NCBI GenBank assembly: GCA_900545585.1
Contig: UQZR01000016.1
Span: 1-55,679, forward strand
Source of the DNA: an uncultured Eubacteriales bacterium
GTDB taxonomy: Bacteria; Bacillota; Clostridia; Oscillospirales; Oscillospiraceae
Direction: 5' to 3'
DNA length: 55,679 nucleotides
Below the pieces are notes generated by a model, which saw only the letters and a list, made by a program, of their open reading frames with translations, did no database searches and was not told the DNA's origin. Numbering within the stretch: position 1 is the stretch's first letter; each line of letters begins with the position of its first letter. The position numbers and the translations under genes are program-made. Positions 33,448 through 40,960 of the stretch are shown here, one piece after another.

Positions 33448-34769
33448 ATTCTCTCTCCTTTCGCGGCAAACACCCGCCGCTTCGTCAACAGATAGCACAG
33501 GGGGATGGCGTACAGCAGCACCTCATAGGGGATGGCGGAGGCGTCTGCCCCCAGCATCACCAGCGGAATGGATACCGAGATGTTCCACGGGATCAGCGGC
33601 GCCATCACGATGCCGGAGTTCTCGATGTCCAGCGCCAGCTCCTCGCCGCCCTGCCCCCGGGCGCGGTACGTCTCCTCCAGCAGCTGGTCGGCCACCACAG
33701 GGCCAGCAGACTGGTTGCAGAAGATCATGCCCGCCAGGGCGCACACCGCCGCACAGGCGGGAAACCGTCCTGCCCTGCGAGCCAGCGCCGCCGCGTGGCG
33801 CCGCACGCCGTCCAGTACGCCTGCGCTGTCCAGCAGCCCCGCGTACATGCCGGCGCTGATGGCCATCAGCGTGGCCGTCAGCATGGACACCACGCCTCCG
33901 CCTGCCAGCACCTGCTGCAAAGCTCCGCCCGCCGGACGGTATCCCAACACCGTGTCCCGCAGCACGTCCCACAGCTGCCCTCCCTGACCCCACAGGGTCA
34001 CGGCCAGCGCCGCCAGCACACTGACGGCCATAGACCTCCGGATGGACACCCTGCAAAGCGGCAGCACGATGATGGCCGCCGCCGGCAGCGCCGTCCACCA
34101 GCCCAGCCGGTATGTCTCTGCCAGTGTCGTCAGCACCTGCCCGTCCACCGCCGCCAGCGGGTGGGTCACAGACAGCGCCGCGTACACCGCCAGACTCACC
34201 GCATACGGCAGCCAGCCGGTGCGGTGCATCCGCCGCAGGTTCCGCTCCAGCGCCGTGCCCGTGGCCGCCGCCACCAGCGCCGCGCTGGAGGACGCCGGAG
34301 AGCACCGGTCGCCGAAATAGGCCCCTGCGATGATGGTGCCCGCCGTCACGGCGGCGTCCACGCCGCCGGAGCGTGCCAGCGCCATCAGAATGACCCCCAC
34401 GGTGCCCACCACGCCGAAGGACGTGCCCAGAGCGTAGGAGATGAAGCTGGTCAGCAGAAACGCCACCAGCAGGAACATCTGGGGCGTAATGATCTGCAGG
34501 CCGTGATAGATGAAAAATCCGATGGTGCCCGCGCTGCGCCACAGGGCCGTGATGGCCCCGATCAGCAGGTAGATGTCGATGACGGAGCACATTTTCCGTC
34601 CCTGCCGCCATGCGCCCGCGGCCATGACCCGCACCGGCACATGCCGCGCAAGACCCAGCACGGCGAACACCGCGATGCCCGCCCAGATGGCCCACATCAG
34701 CTGCCAGCCCTCCGCCAGACAGACGCCCACCGCCCCTAAAAACAGGGCGAAGCATACGACGCTGCCCAC
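33444..34769 (-). CDS. NhaC-type sodium/proton antiporter
   Basis: The 441-residue polytopic protein (about 11-12 helices) carries the NhaC-like segments GTIIAGAYFGDRCSPASSSA and NQSAGPVVADQLLEETYR, and the re-entrant, glycine-rich helices of the family. The GTG start at 34769 is the best available, with GGAG about 10 bases upstream, five bases past the stop of the zinc-ribbon gene. It exchanges Na+ (or another small ion or organic acid pair) for protons across the cytoplasmic membrane. It is the middle gene of a three-gene operon. Confidence 0.85.
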   Translation of the reverse strand: MGSVVCFALFLGAVGVCLAEGWQLMWAIWAGIAVFAVLGLARHVPVRVMAAGAWRQGRKMCSVIDIYLLIGAITALWRSAGTIGFFIYHGLQIITPQMFLLVAFLLTSFISYALGTSFGVVGTVGVILMALARSGGVDAAVTAGTIIAGAYFGDRCSPASSSAALVAAATGTALERNLRRMHRTGWLPYAVSLAVYAALSVTHPLAAVDGQVLTTLAETYRLGWWTALPAAAIIVLPLCRVSIRRSMAVSVLAALAVTLWGQGGQLWDVLRDTVLGYRPAGGALQQVLAGGGVVSMLTATLMAISAGMYAGLLDSAGVLDGVRRHAAALARRAGRFPACAAVCALAGMIFCNQSAGPVVADQLLEETYRARGQGGEELALDIENSGIVMAPLIPWNISVSIPLVMLGADASAIPYEVLLYAIPLCYLLTKRRVFAAKGERI

Positions 34770-34773
34770 CGCG

Positions 34774-35373
34774 TTACTGCTCCGTGCTGCGGATGGTCAG
34801 CTTCATCTGGCAGCACAGGTCGTCCAGATCGCGGTCCGTGGCGGCATTGAGCCGCAGCCTCCCGCCGCACCGGGCGCAGATGAGGTCCACTGCACCCCTC
34901 CGCACGGCAATGTTGTATTTGTGGCTGCCGCAGGTGCAGGAGATGCCGTCCCGGGCGGCGATGTCCTTCAGCTCCGACAGCACCTCGTACATGATGACGT
35001 TGTCGGTGAAGGCCTCCTCACCGCCGGCCTTCTCCTTCTCCACCCGCAGGGCCAGCTCCTCCATGGCGCGGCGCACCTGCTGCTCCTCGCCGATATAGCA
35101 GCATATCTCCTGCTTTTCGGGGCAGGCCAGGCCGATGCCCCGCCCGTGCAGCACCGCATCGGCGTCGCACTCCGCCTGATGGTGTCCGCCGCACACGCCG
35201 CAGGGTACCCAGAGCCGGAACTTCACACCGTCCGTCTCCGCCTCCAGCGCCTCCTGCCCGCATTCGCACTCCATGCGGGCCGCAGCGGCGGACAGGGCGA
35301 ACACACTGCGCTGGTGCAGCACCGCCTTGCCGCAGCGGGGGCAGATATAGCCAAAGCTGCGCATCTCCTCCAT
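34774..35373 (-). CDS. Cysteine-rich zinc-ribbon protein
   Basis: Start ATG at 35373 (MEEMRSFGYICPRCG) follows AAGGAGCG; a much longer upstream frame is rejected because it runs across the divergent azlC gene. The 199-residue protein has several metal-ribbon motifs (CPRC, CECG, CGVCGGHH, CTCG, CARC) that look like CpXC-type modules, with a helical middle (RRAMEELALRVEKEKAGGEEAF). Function is unknown. Being the first gene of an operon with NhaC and CDF transporters, a role in sensing or trafficking metal ions is conceivable but unsupported by direct evidence. Confidence 0.75.
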   Translation of the reverse strand: MEEMRSFGYICPRCGKAVLHQRSVFALSAAAARMECECGQEALEAETDGVKFRLWVPCGVCGGHHQAECDADAVLHGRGIGLACPEKQEICCYIGEEQQVRRAMEELALRVEKEKAGGEEAFTDNVIMYEVLSELKDIAARDGISCTCGSHKYNIAVRRGAVDLICARCGGRLRLNAATDRDLDDLCCQMKLTIRSTEQ

Positions 35374-35415
35374 TGAAACACACGCTCCTTTTCTTTCGTG
35401 AAACTCAGTGGGCCT

Positions 35416-35444
35416 ATTATACACACATTTTATGCGCTTTTCCA
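35416..35444 (-). promoter_or_regulatory. Promoter of the zinc-ribbon/nhaC/CDF operon
   Basis: Minus-strand TGGAAA (35439-35444) and TATAAT (35416-35421) with 17-base spacing. It sits back to back with, and touches, the azlC promoter. Confidence 0.55.
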
Positions 35445-35447
35445 GTA

Positions 35448-35476
35448 TTGCGCCAAAAAGAGTTTTCGGGTATAAT
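35448..35476 (+). promoter_or_regulatory. Promoter of azlCD
   Basis: TTGCGC (35448-35453) and a perfect TATAAT (35471-35476) with 17-base spacing, about 30 bases ahead of the azlC start. Confidence 0.7.
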
Positions 35477-35505
35477 GCTGACACATTTTCCCGGAGGTGG
35501 TCTGT

Positions 35506-36198
35506 TTGCCCCGCAAATCCTTCCCCGCCGCGCTGAAAGCGGCCTTCCCCCACACCGTACCCATCCTCACCGGCTATCTGGCGGTGGGTCTGGCCTACGG
35601 CCTGCTGATGGCCTCCAAGGGCTACAATTTTCTGTGGTCCGGCTTTGTCAGCGCCTTCGCCTTCTGCGGCAGCATGCAGTACGTGGCCATCACGCTGCTG
35701 ACCACCGCCTTCGACCCCCTCAGCGCCTTTTTCCTGAGTCTGATGGTGAACGCCCGTCACTTGTTCTTTGCGCTGGCCCTGCTGCCCAAATACCGGGGGC
35801 TGGGCAAACTGCGGTACTTCCTGATCTATACCCTCAGCGACGAGAACTTCTCCCTCAGCTCCACCGTGGAGCCGCCGGAGGACGTGGATCCCACCCTGTT
35901 CTACTTCGCCATGAGCCTGCTGACGTGGCTCTATTGGATCGTATTCTCCATGCTGGGCGGACTCATCGGCGAGCTCATCACCTTTGACCTCACCGGCATT
36001 GACTTCGCCCTGACGGCACTGTTCGTGGTGCTGTTCATCGAGCAGGCGGTCCATCGGGAGAACCGCCCCGCCGGCTTTATGGGTCTTGCCTGCTCCGTGG
36101 CCGGTCTGGCCGTCTTCGGCGCGGACAGCATGGTCATTCCCGCCATGGTCCTGACGCTGATCGCACTTCTGCTGGGGAGGAAAAAGCTATGCGCCTGA
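35506..36198 (+). CDS. azlC: AzlC-family branched-chain amino acid permease subunit
   Basis: The TTG at 35506 is preferred (PRKSFPAALKAAFPHTVPI) since GGAGG lies eight bases upstream; a GTG at 35497 overlaps that site. The 230-residue membrane protein has the AzlC signatures PHTVPILTGYLAVGLAYGLLM, FCGSMQYVAITLL and LMVNARHLFFALALL. With AzlD it forms an exporter of branched-chain amino acids or analogues. The azlD gene overlaps its end by 10 bp, so they are translated together. Confidence 0.9.
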   Translation: MPRKSFPAALKAAFPHTVPILTGYLAVGLAYGLLMASKGYNFLWSGFVSAFAFCGSMQYVAITLLTTAFDPLSAFFLSLMVNARHLFFALALLPKYRGLGKLRYFLIYTLSDENFSLSSTVEPPEDVDPTLFYFAMSLLTWLYWIVFSMLGGLIGELITFDLTGIDFALTALFVVLFIEQAVHRENRPAGFMGLACSVAGLAVFGADSMVIPAMVLTLIALLLGRKKLCA

Positions 36199-36524
36199 AT
36201 TTCATCCAGTCTCTCATCATCGTAGCCATGGTGGCGCTGGCCACCCAGATCACCCGCTGGACACCGTTTCTGGTGTTCTCCGGCAGCCGGAAGCTCCCCA
36301 GAGTGGTGGAGGATCTGGGCCGCCTGCTGCCGCCGGCCATGATGGGCCTGCTGGTGGTATACAGTCTGCGGAATACCGACGTCCTCTCCGGCAGTCACGG
36401 TCTGCCGGAGGCCATCGCCGTGACCGTCACCGCCGGTCTCCACCTGTGGAGGCGCAGCACCCTGCTGTCCATTTTGGCGGGCACCGCCGTATACATGCTG
36501 CTGGTGCAGCTGGTGTTCGTGTAA
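36189..36524 (+). CDS. azlD: AzlD-family branched-chain amino acid transport subunit
   Basis: The 111-residue protein has four hydrophobic helices and AzlD-typical segments (ALATQITRWTPFLVF, LGRLLPPAMMGLLVVYSL, RRSTLLSILAGTAVYMLL). It overlaps azlC by 10 bp and is its small partner subunit in the cytoplasmic membrane. A GGAGG ribosome binding site lies within the end of azlC. A strong hairpin terminator follows 16 bp after the stop. Confidence 0.9.
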   Translation: MRLNFIQSLIIVAMVALATQITRWTPFLVFSGSRKLPRVVEDLGRLLPPAMMGLLVVYSLRNTDVLSGSHGLPEAIAVTVTAGLHLWRRSTLLSILAGTAVYMLLVQLVFV

Positions 36525-36540
36525 GCCGTACCGTACAGCG

Positions 36541-36570
36541 AAAAGGACGTCCCTCGGGGCGTCCTTTTTC
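36541..36570. terminator. Terminator after azlCD
   Basis: AAAAGGACG pairs with CGTCCTTTT and is followed by T residues; the flanking A run would also allow function on the other strand. Confidence 0.88.
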
Positions 36571-36598
36571 ATATTTTCCCGCATCCCCGCGCAGACTA
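36569..36598 (+). promoter_or_regulatory. Candidate forespore (sigma-G/F-like) promoter of spoVAD-spoVAE
   Basis: TCATA (36569-36573), exactly 18 bases, then CAGACTA (36592-36598) matches the GnATR-N18-CATnnTA pattern with one mismatch in each half. The position, about 30 bases ahead of the spoVAD start and after a terminator, is right for the first gene of a forespore operon. Confidence 0.35.
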
Positions 36599-36627
36599 AG
36601 GGCAAATCATGTGCGAGGTGGAACACT

Positions 36628-37653
36628 ATGGACATCAAACGACTGAGCCGCCAGACCTGCCGGCTCACGGACCCTCCGGGCGTGGTGAGCTGGGCCAGTG
36701 TGGCCGGACGGCTGGAGCGTCAGGGCCCTCTGGGCGGCTCCATTGACATCACGGATGACGACTCCTTCTTCGGCAAAAAGACATGGGAGCAGGGGGAGGC
36801 GGAGATGCAGGCCCTGGCCCTGCGCCGCGCCCTGCGAAAGGGCGGTCTGACGCCGCAGGACGTGGACTGCATCTTTGCCGGCGATCTCCTGAACCAGAAC
36901 ATCGGCGCCACCTTCTCCCTGCGGGACTTCGACATCCCCTTCTACGGGGTGTACGGCGCCTGCTCCACCATGGGCGAGAGCCTGTCGCTGGCAGCCATGG
37001 CGGTGGCCGGCGGCTTTGCCCGCATCGCCGCGGCCCAGACCTCCTCCCACTTCTGCACCGCCGAGCGGCAGTACCGCGCCCCCGTGCCCTACGGCAGCCA
37101 GCGCGCCCCCACCGCCCAGTGGACGGCCACCGCTGCGGGCTGCTGCGTGGTGGGCGTCCAATCCGCGGGACCCTATATCACCCACACCACCCGCGGCCGC
37201 ATCGTGGATCTGGGCATCACGGATGCGGCCAACATGGGCGCGGCCATGGCCCCCGCCGCCCACGATACCTTGACCGCCCTGTTCCGCGACACCGCCACAA
37301 CGCCTCGGGACTACGATCTCATCGTCACCGGCGACCTGGGCTATCTGGGCCACGCCCTGCTGACGGAACTGTTCCGCCGCGACGGCGTAGAGCTGGGGGA
37401 CAACTGCACCGACTGCGGCCTCCTGCTGTACGACCGCGTGAAGCAGGACATGCACGCCGGCGGCTCCGGCTGCGGCTGCTCCGCCGCCGTCCTCAACGGC
37501 TATCTGCTCCACGGCCTGCGCACCGGCCGGTGGCAGCGTCTTGTCTTTGCGCCCACCGGCGCGCTGCTCAGCCCCACCAGCTCCTTTCAGGGCGAGAGCG
37601 TGCCCGGCATCTGCCACGCGGTGGTACTTTCCCACACAAAGGAGGCGGTATAA
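36628..37653 (+). CDS. spoVAD: Stage V sporulation protein AD
   Basis: The 341-residue protein has the thiolase-like fold sequence of SpoVAD (GSIDITDDDSFFGKKTWEQGE, DCIFAGDLLNQNIGA, YGACSTMGESLSLAAM, QTSSHFCTAERQYRAP, YDLIVTGDLGYLGHALL), matching the usual length of about 338. SpoVAD binds dipicolinic acid and is part of the channel that moves it into and out of the spore. GAGGTGG lies six bases before the ATG. spoVAE starts at the base after its stop codon. The usual upstream partner spoVAC is not here; azlD and a terminator occupy that place. Confidence 0.93.
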   Translation: MDIKRLSRQTCRLTDPPGVVSWASVAGRLERQGPLGGSIDITDDDSFFGKKTWEQGEAEMQALALRRALRKGGLTPQDVDCIFAGDLLNQNIGATFSLRDFDIPFYGVYGACSTMGESLSLAAMAVAGGFARIAAAQTSSHFCTAERQYRAPVPYGSQRAPTAQWTATAAGCCVVGVQSAGPYITHTTRGRIVDLGITDAANMGAAMAPAAHDTLTALFRDTATTPRDYDLIVTGDLGYLGHALLTELFRRDGVELGDNCTDCGLLLYDRVKQDMHAGGSGCGCSAAVLNGYLLHGLRTGRWQRLVFAPTGALLSPTSSFQGESVPGICHAVVLSHTKEAV

Positions 37654-38010
37654 ATGGAATACCTGAACGCATTCCTCTGCGGCGGCCTGCTGTGCGCCGT
37701 GGGGCAGATCATCCTCGACCGCACGAACCTCACCCCCGCCCGTATCCTGACGGGCTATGTGGTGGCCGGCGTGTTTTTACAGGCCGTGGGCGTGTACCAG
37801 TACGTGGTGGACTGGGGCGGCGCGGGGGCCACCGTGCCCCTCACCGGCTTCGGCTATTCGCTGGCCAAAGGCGTCGCCAGGGCCGTGGCGGAAAAGGGCT
37901 TGCTGGGCGTCATCACCGGCGGGCTCACCGCCACCTCCGGCGGCATCGCCGCAGCCGTGGTGTTCGGCCTCCTGATGGCAATTTTGTGCCGGCCCAAAGA
38001 AAAGCGTTGA
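37654..38010 (+). CDS. spoVAE: Stage V sporulation protein AE
   Basis: The 118-residue protein is a small multi-helix membrane protein matching SpoVAE/SpoVAEb (FLCGGLLCAVGQIILDRTNLTPARILTGYVVAGV, ATVPLTGFGYSLAKGV, TGGLTATSGGIAAAVVFG). It acts with SpoVAD in dipicolinate transport in the spore inner membrane. It follows spoVAD with no gap. Its last codons overlap the -35 element of the csoR promoter. Confidence 0.92.
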   Translation: MEYLNAFLCGGLLCAVGQIILDRTNLTPARILTGYVVAGVFLQAVGVYQYVVDWGGAGATVPLTGFGYSLAKGVARAVAEKGLLGVITGGLTATSGGIAAAVVFGLLMAILCRPKEKR

Positions 38011-38035
38011 CAAATACCCCCGAGGGGTATATAAT
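38007..38035 (+). promoter_or_regulatory. csoR-copA promoter with CsoR box in the spacer
   Basis: A consensus TTGACA (38007-38012) and TATAAT (38030-38035) are 17 bases apart. The spacer is filled by the inverted repeat ATACCCCCGAGGGGTAT (38014-38030), a CsoR-type operator. Copper-free CsoR would block RNA polymerase here and Cu(I) would relieve it. Confidence 0.88.
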
Positions 38036-38049
38036 GCGACCGTCAAAAA

Positions 38050-38066
38050 ATACCCCCGGGAGGTAT
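38050..38066 (+). promoter_or_regulatory. Second CsoR-like box covering the csoR ribosome binding site
   Basis: ATACCCCCGGGAGGTAT repeats the operator 36 bases downstream of the first and contains the GGGAGG Shine-Dalgarno sequence of csoR. It may be a second binding site, or the symmetry may also serve in the mRNA leader. Confidence 0.65.
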
Positions 38067-38071
38067 CCGAT

Positions 38072-38368
38072 ATGAACGAATGCTGCTGCCATAAAACGAA
38101 ACACCGCTCTCCTCAGGAGCAGAAGCAGCTGACCAACCGTCTCAGCCGCATTGAAGGACAGGTCCGCGGTCTGCGGGACATGCTGCAAGCCGATGCCTAC
38201 TGTCCCGACATTCTGGTGCAGGTGTCCGCCGTCAGCGCCGCGCTGAACAGCTTCAGTAAGGAGCTGCTGGCCACCCACATCCGTACCTGCGTGGCCGACG
38301 GGATACGGCAGGGCGATGACGAAGTCATCGACGAGCTGGTGACCACGCTGCAGAAGATGATGAAATAA
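38072..38368 (+). CDS. csoR: CsoR-family copper-sensing repressor
   Basis: The 98-residue all-helical protein has the DUF156/CsoR fold (QLTNRLSRIEGQVRGLRDML) and the Cu(I) ligand triad Cys (in AYCPDIL), His and Cys (in THIRTC). The N-terminal MNECCCHKTKH adds further possible metal ligands. It should repress its own gene and copA until Cu(I) binds. It starts behind a GGGAGG site in the second operator and is followed by copA after 14 bp. Confidence 0.92.
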   Translation: MNECCCHKTKHRSPQEQKQLTNRLSRIEGQVRGLRDMLQADAYCPDILVQVSAVSAALNSFSKELLATHIRTCVADGIRQGDDEVIDELVTTLQKMMK

Positions 38369-38382
38369 AGGAGGAGAGCGTA

Positions 38383-40893
38383 ATGACCGAAAAATTTGTG
38401 GTGACCGGCATGACCTGCGCCGCCTGCGCCGCCCACGTGGAAAAGGCGGCGAACTCGCTGGACGGCGTGGACAGCGCCGCCGTGAACCTGATGCTGGGCA
38501 CACTGGTGTGCTCCTACGATGCGGACAAGGTCACGCCGCAGGCCATCATTTCCGCAGTGGAGGCGTCGGGCTACGGCGCGGCTCCGGCGGACGAGGCCAA
38601 ACGCGACATCCGCAGAGAGCAGGAGGCGTCCGCCAGAGCCATGGGCCGCCGGCTTCTGTGGTCCGTGGTGTGTCTGGTGCCCCTGTTCTATCTCAGCATG
38701 GGTCACATGATGGGCCTGCCGGTGCCCGCCTTCATGCACCGCCAGCCCCTGGCGGCGGCGCTGGTGCAGCTGGTCCTGTGCGTGCCCATCCTCATCCTCA
38801 ACCGCGCCTACTTCACCGTGGGCTTCTCCCGCCTGTTCAAGGGCGCGCCCAACATGGACTCGCTGGTGGCGCTGGGTGCGGCCGCGGGCCTTGTGTACAG
38901 TCTCATTGAAATGGGCCTGCTGGCTGCGGGACAGGTCGCCGGCATGCCGGATCTGTACTTCGAGTCCGCCGGCATGATCCTGACGCTCGTCACCGTGGGC
39001 AAGTATCTGGAGGAGCGCTCCAAGGGCAAGACCACCGGAGCCATCACGGCACTGCTGGCGCTGGCGCCGGACGTGGCGGTGGTGCGCCGCAGCGGCACGG
39101 AGGTCACCGTGGCCACCGACCAGATCAAGGCCGGTGAGACGGTGATCGTCCGGCAGGGCGGCCGCATCCCCGTGGATGGCACCGTGGTCAAGGGCAGCGG
39201 CTCCGTGGACGAGTCCGCCCTCACCGGCGAGAGCATGCCGGTAGAAAAGACCGCCGGCAGCAAGGCCGTGTCCGCCACCGTCCTCACCAGCGGCTATCTG
39301 GAGATGACCGCCGACCGCGTGGGTGCGGACACCACCCTGTCCCAGATCATTCAGCTCATGGAGCAGGCCGCCTCCACCAAGGCGCCCATCAGCCGTCTGG
39401 CCGACAAGATCAGCGCCGTGTTTGTACCGGCGGTGATCTCCATCGCCGTCGCCGCCGCCCTGCTGTGGGCCGCTGCGGGCGGCATGGGCGTCCGCTTCTG
39501 CCTGTCCATCGGCATCGCCGTGCTGGTGATCTCCTGCCCCTGCGCTCTGGGTCTGGCCACCCCCGTGGCCATCACCGTGGCCACCGGCAAGGCCGCCGAA
39601 AAGGGCATCCTCACCAAATCCGCCGCCAGTCTGGAGCTGATGGGCCGCGTCAACACCGTGGTGCTGGACAAGACCGGCACCGTCACCGAGGGCAAGCCCC
39701 GGGTCACCGACGTGCTGTGCGCCGCCAATGTCACCGAGGAGGAGCTGCTGTGCGCCGCCGCCAGTCTGGAAAAGCCCTCCGGCCACCCGCTGGCTGACGC
39801 CATCGTGCAGGAGGCGGAGCGCCGGAGCATCCCTCTGTGCGCCGTGTCCGATTTCGCCGCCGTGGCCGGCGGCGGCGTACAGGCCGTGCAGGACGGTAAG
39901 ACCCTTTACGCCGGCAACGACCGCTACATGGGATCTATCGGCGCCGACACCGCCGCCCTCCGCGATGCGGCGGAGATGCTGGCCGCCGCGGGCAAGACGC
40001 CTCTGTACTTTGCCGAGGACCGGCAGCTGCTGGGCGTCATCGCCGTGGCCGACGTGGTGAAGCCCGACAGCGCCGCCGCCATCGCCGCCCTGCGCCGCAG
40101 CGGCTGTGAGGTAGTGCTCCTCACCGGCGACAACCAGCGCACCGCCGAGGCCATCGCCCGTCAGGTGGGCGTGGACCGCGTCATCGCCCAGGTCCTGCCC
40201 CAGGACAAGGCCCGCTGTATCGAGGATCTCCAGAAGGCGGGCCGGCTGGTGGCCATGGTGGGCGACGGCGTCAACGACGCTCCCGCGCTGGTAACGGCAG
40301 ACGTGGGCCTTGCCATCGGTGCCGGCACTGACGTGGCCATCGAGTCGGCGGACGTGGTGCTGATGCGCAGCAGCCTTATGGACATCGTGGACGCGGCGGC
40401 CCTGTCCCGCGCCACCCTGCGGAACATCCGGCAGAACCTGTTCTGGGCGTTCTTCTACAACTCCATCGGCATTCCCGTGGCCGCCGGTGTGCTGTATCCC
40501 GCCCTTGGCATCACCCTGAACCCCATGATCGCCGCCGCGGCCATGAGCCTCAGCTCCGTGTGCGTGGTGTCCAACGCCCTGCGTCTCCGGGGCTGGAAAG
40601 GCTCCGCCCCCGTCAGGCGCGGCGAGACCCCTGCCAATACCCAAAGTGAACCCGCCGCTCCTGCGGCACAACATAACGAGGAGGAACCAACGATGAAAAA
40701 GACTCTCAGCATTGAAGGCATGATGTGCGCCCACTGCGCGGCCCACGTGGAAAAGGCCCTGAACGCCCTGCCCGGCGTCACCGCCGCCGTGGACCTGGCC
40801 GGCAGCAGCGCCGTTGTCACCGGTGATGTCAGCGACGAGGCTCTGAAGAAGGCCGTGGCCGACGCCGGCTACACGGTGACGGACATCCATTGA
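38383..40893 (+). CDS. copA: Copper-exporting P1B-type ATPase with N- and C-terminal heavy-metal domains
   Basis: The 836-residue protein has an N-terminal HMA domain (GMTCAAC, residues 1-70), eight membrane helices, the transmembrane metal site CPC (385-387), the A-domain TGE loop (DESALTGESMPVEK), the phosphorylation site DKTGT with Asp429, HP in PSGHPLAD, and the hinge GDGVND. A second HMA domain (GMMCAHC, about 771-836) is fused at the C-terminus after a linker NTQSEPAAPAAQHNEEEPT, which is unusual; CopZ is normally a separate protein. It pumps Cu(I) out of the cytosol using ATP. Controlled with csoR. GGAGGAG precedes the start. Confidence 0.95.
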   Translation: MTEKFVVTGMTCAACAAHVEKAANSLDGVDSAAVNLMLGTLVCSYDADKVTPQAIISAVEASGYGAAPADEAKRDIRREQEASARAMGRRLLWSVVCLVPLFYLSMGHMMGLPVPAFMHRQPLAAALVQLVLCVPILILNRAYFTVGFSRLFKGAPNMDSLVALGAAAGLVYSLIEMGLLAAGQVAGMPDLYFESAGMILTLVTVGKYLEERSKGKTTGAITALLALAPDVAVVRRSGTEVTVATDQIKAGETVIVRQGGRIPVDGTVVKGSGSVDESALTGESMPVEKTAGSKAVSATVLTSGYLEMTADRVGADTTLSQIIQLMEQAASTKAPISRLADKISAVFVPAVISIAVAAALLWAAAGGMGVRFCLSIGIAVLVISCPCALGLATPVAITVATGKAAEKGILTKSAASLELMGRVNTVVLDKTGTVTEGKPRVTDVLCAANVTEEELLCAAASLEKPSGHPLADAIVQEAERRSIPLCAVSDFAAVAGGGVQAVQDGKTLYAGNDRYMGSIGADTAALRDAAEMLAAAGKTPLYFAEDRQLLGVIAVADVVKPDSAAAIAALRRSGCEVVLLTGDNQRTAEAIARQVGVDRVIAQVLPQDKARCIEDLQKAGRLVAMVGDGVNDAPALVTADVGLAIGAGTDVAIESADVVLMRSSLMDIVDAAALSRATLRNIRQNLFWAFFYNSIGIPVAAGVLYPALGITLNPMIAAAAMSLSSVCVVSNALRLRGWKGSAPVRRGETPANTQSEPAAPAAQHNEEEPTMKKTLSIEGMMCAHCAAHVEKALNALPGVTAAVDLAGSSAVVTGDVSDEALKKAVADAGYTVTDIH
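40693..40893 (+). CDS. Possible nested CopZ copper chaperone (internal start within copA)
   Basis: In frame with copA, an ATG at codon 771 has AGGAGG (40679-40684) exactly eight bases before it and opens a 66-residue CopZ-sized HMA protein, MKKTLSIEGMMCAHCAAHVEK. The preceding linker codons look like a former intergenic region read through. Both a fused and a free chaperone could be made from one message. Free CopZ would carry Cu(I) to CopA and CsoR. Translation from this start is a prediction. Confidence 0.55.
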   Translation: MKKTLSIEGMMCAHCAAHVEKALNALPGVTAAVDLAGSSAVVTGDVSDEALKKAVADAGYTVTDIH

Positions 40894-40904
40894 CCCTATG
40901 CGGA

Positions 40905-40948
40905 AACAGGGACGGCACACCCCCTCCGGTGCGCCGTCCCTGTTTTGT
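40905..40948. terminator. Terminator between copA and spo0A
   Basis: ACAGGGACGGC pairs with GCCGTCCCTGT and is followed by TTTGTTG on the plus strand. It serves the csoR-copA unit and possibly the convergent spo0A gene. Confidence 0.8.
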
Positions 40949-40960
40949 TGTCTGCCGTTC

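Noticed and set aside
34774..36054. Long upstream extension of the zinc-ribbon protein
   Set aside because: It would overlap most of azlC antisense and both promoters; the ATG at 35373 has its own ribosome binding site.
38197..40920. A minus-strand frame of 907 codons opposite copA
   Set aside because: Antisense shadow of an unambiguous P-type ATPase.
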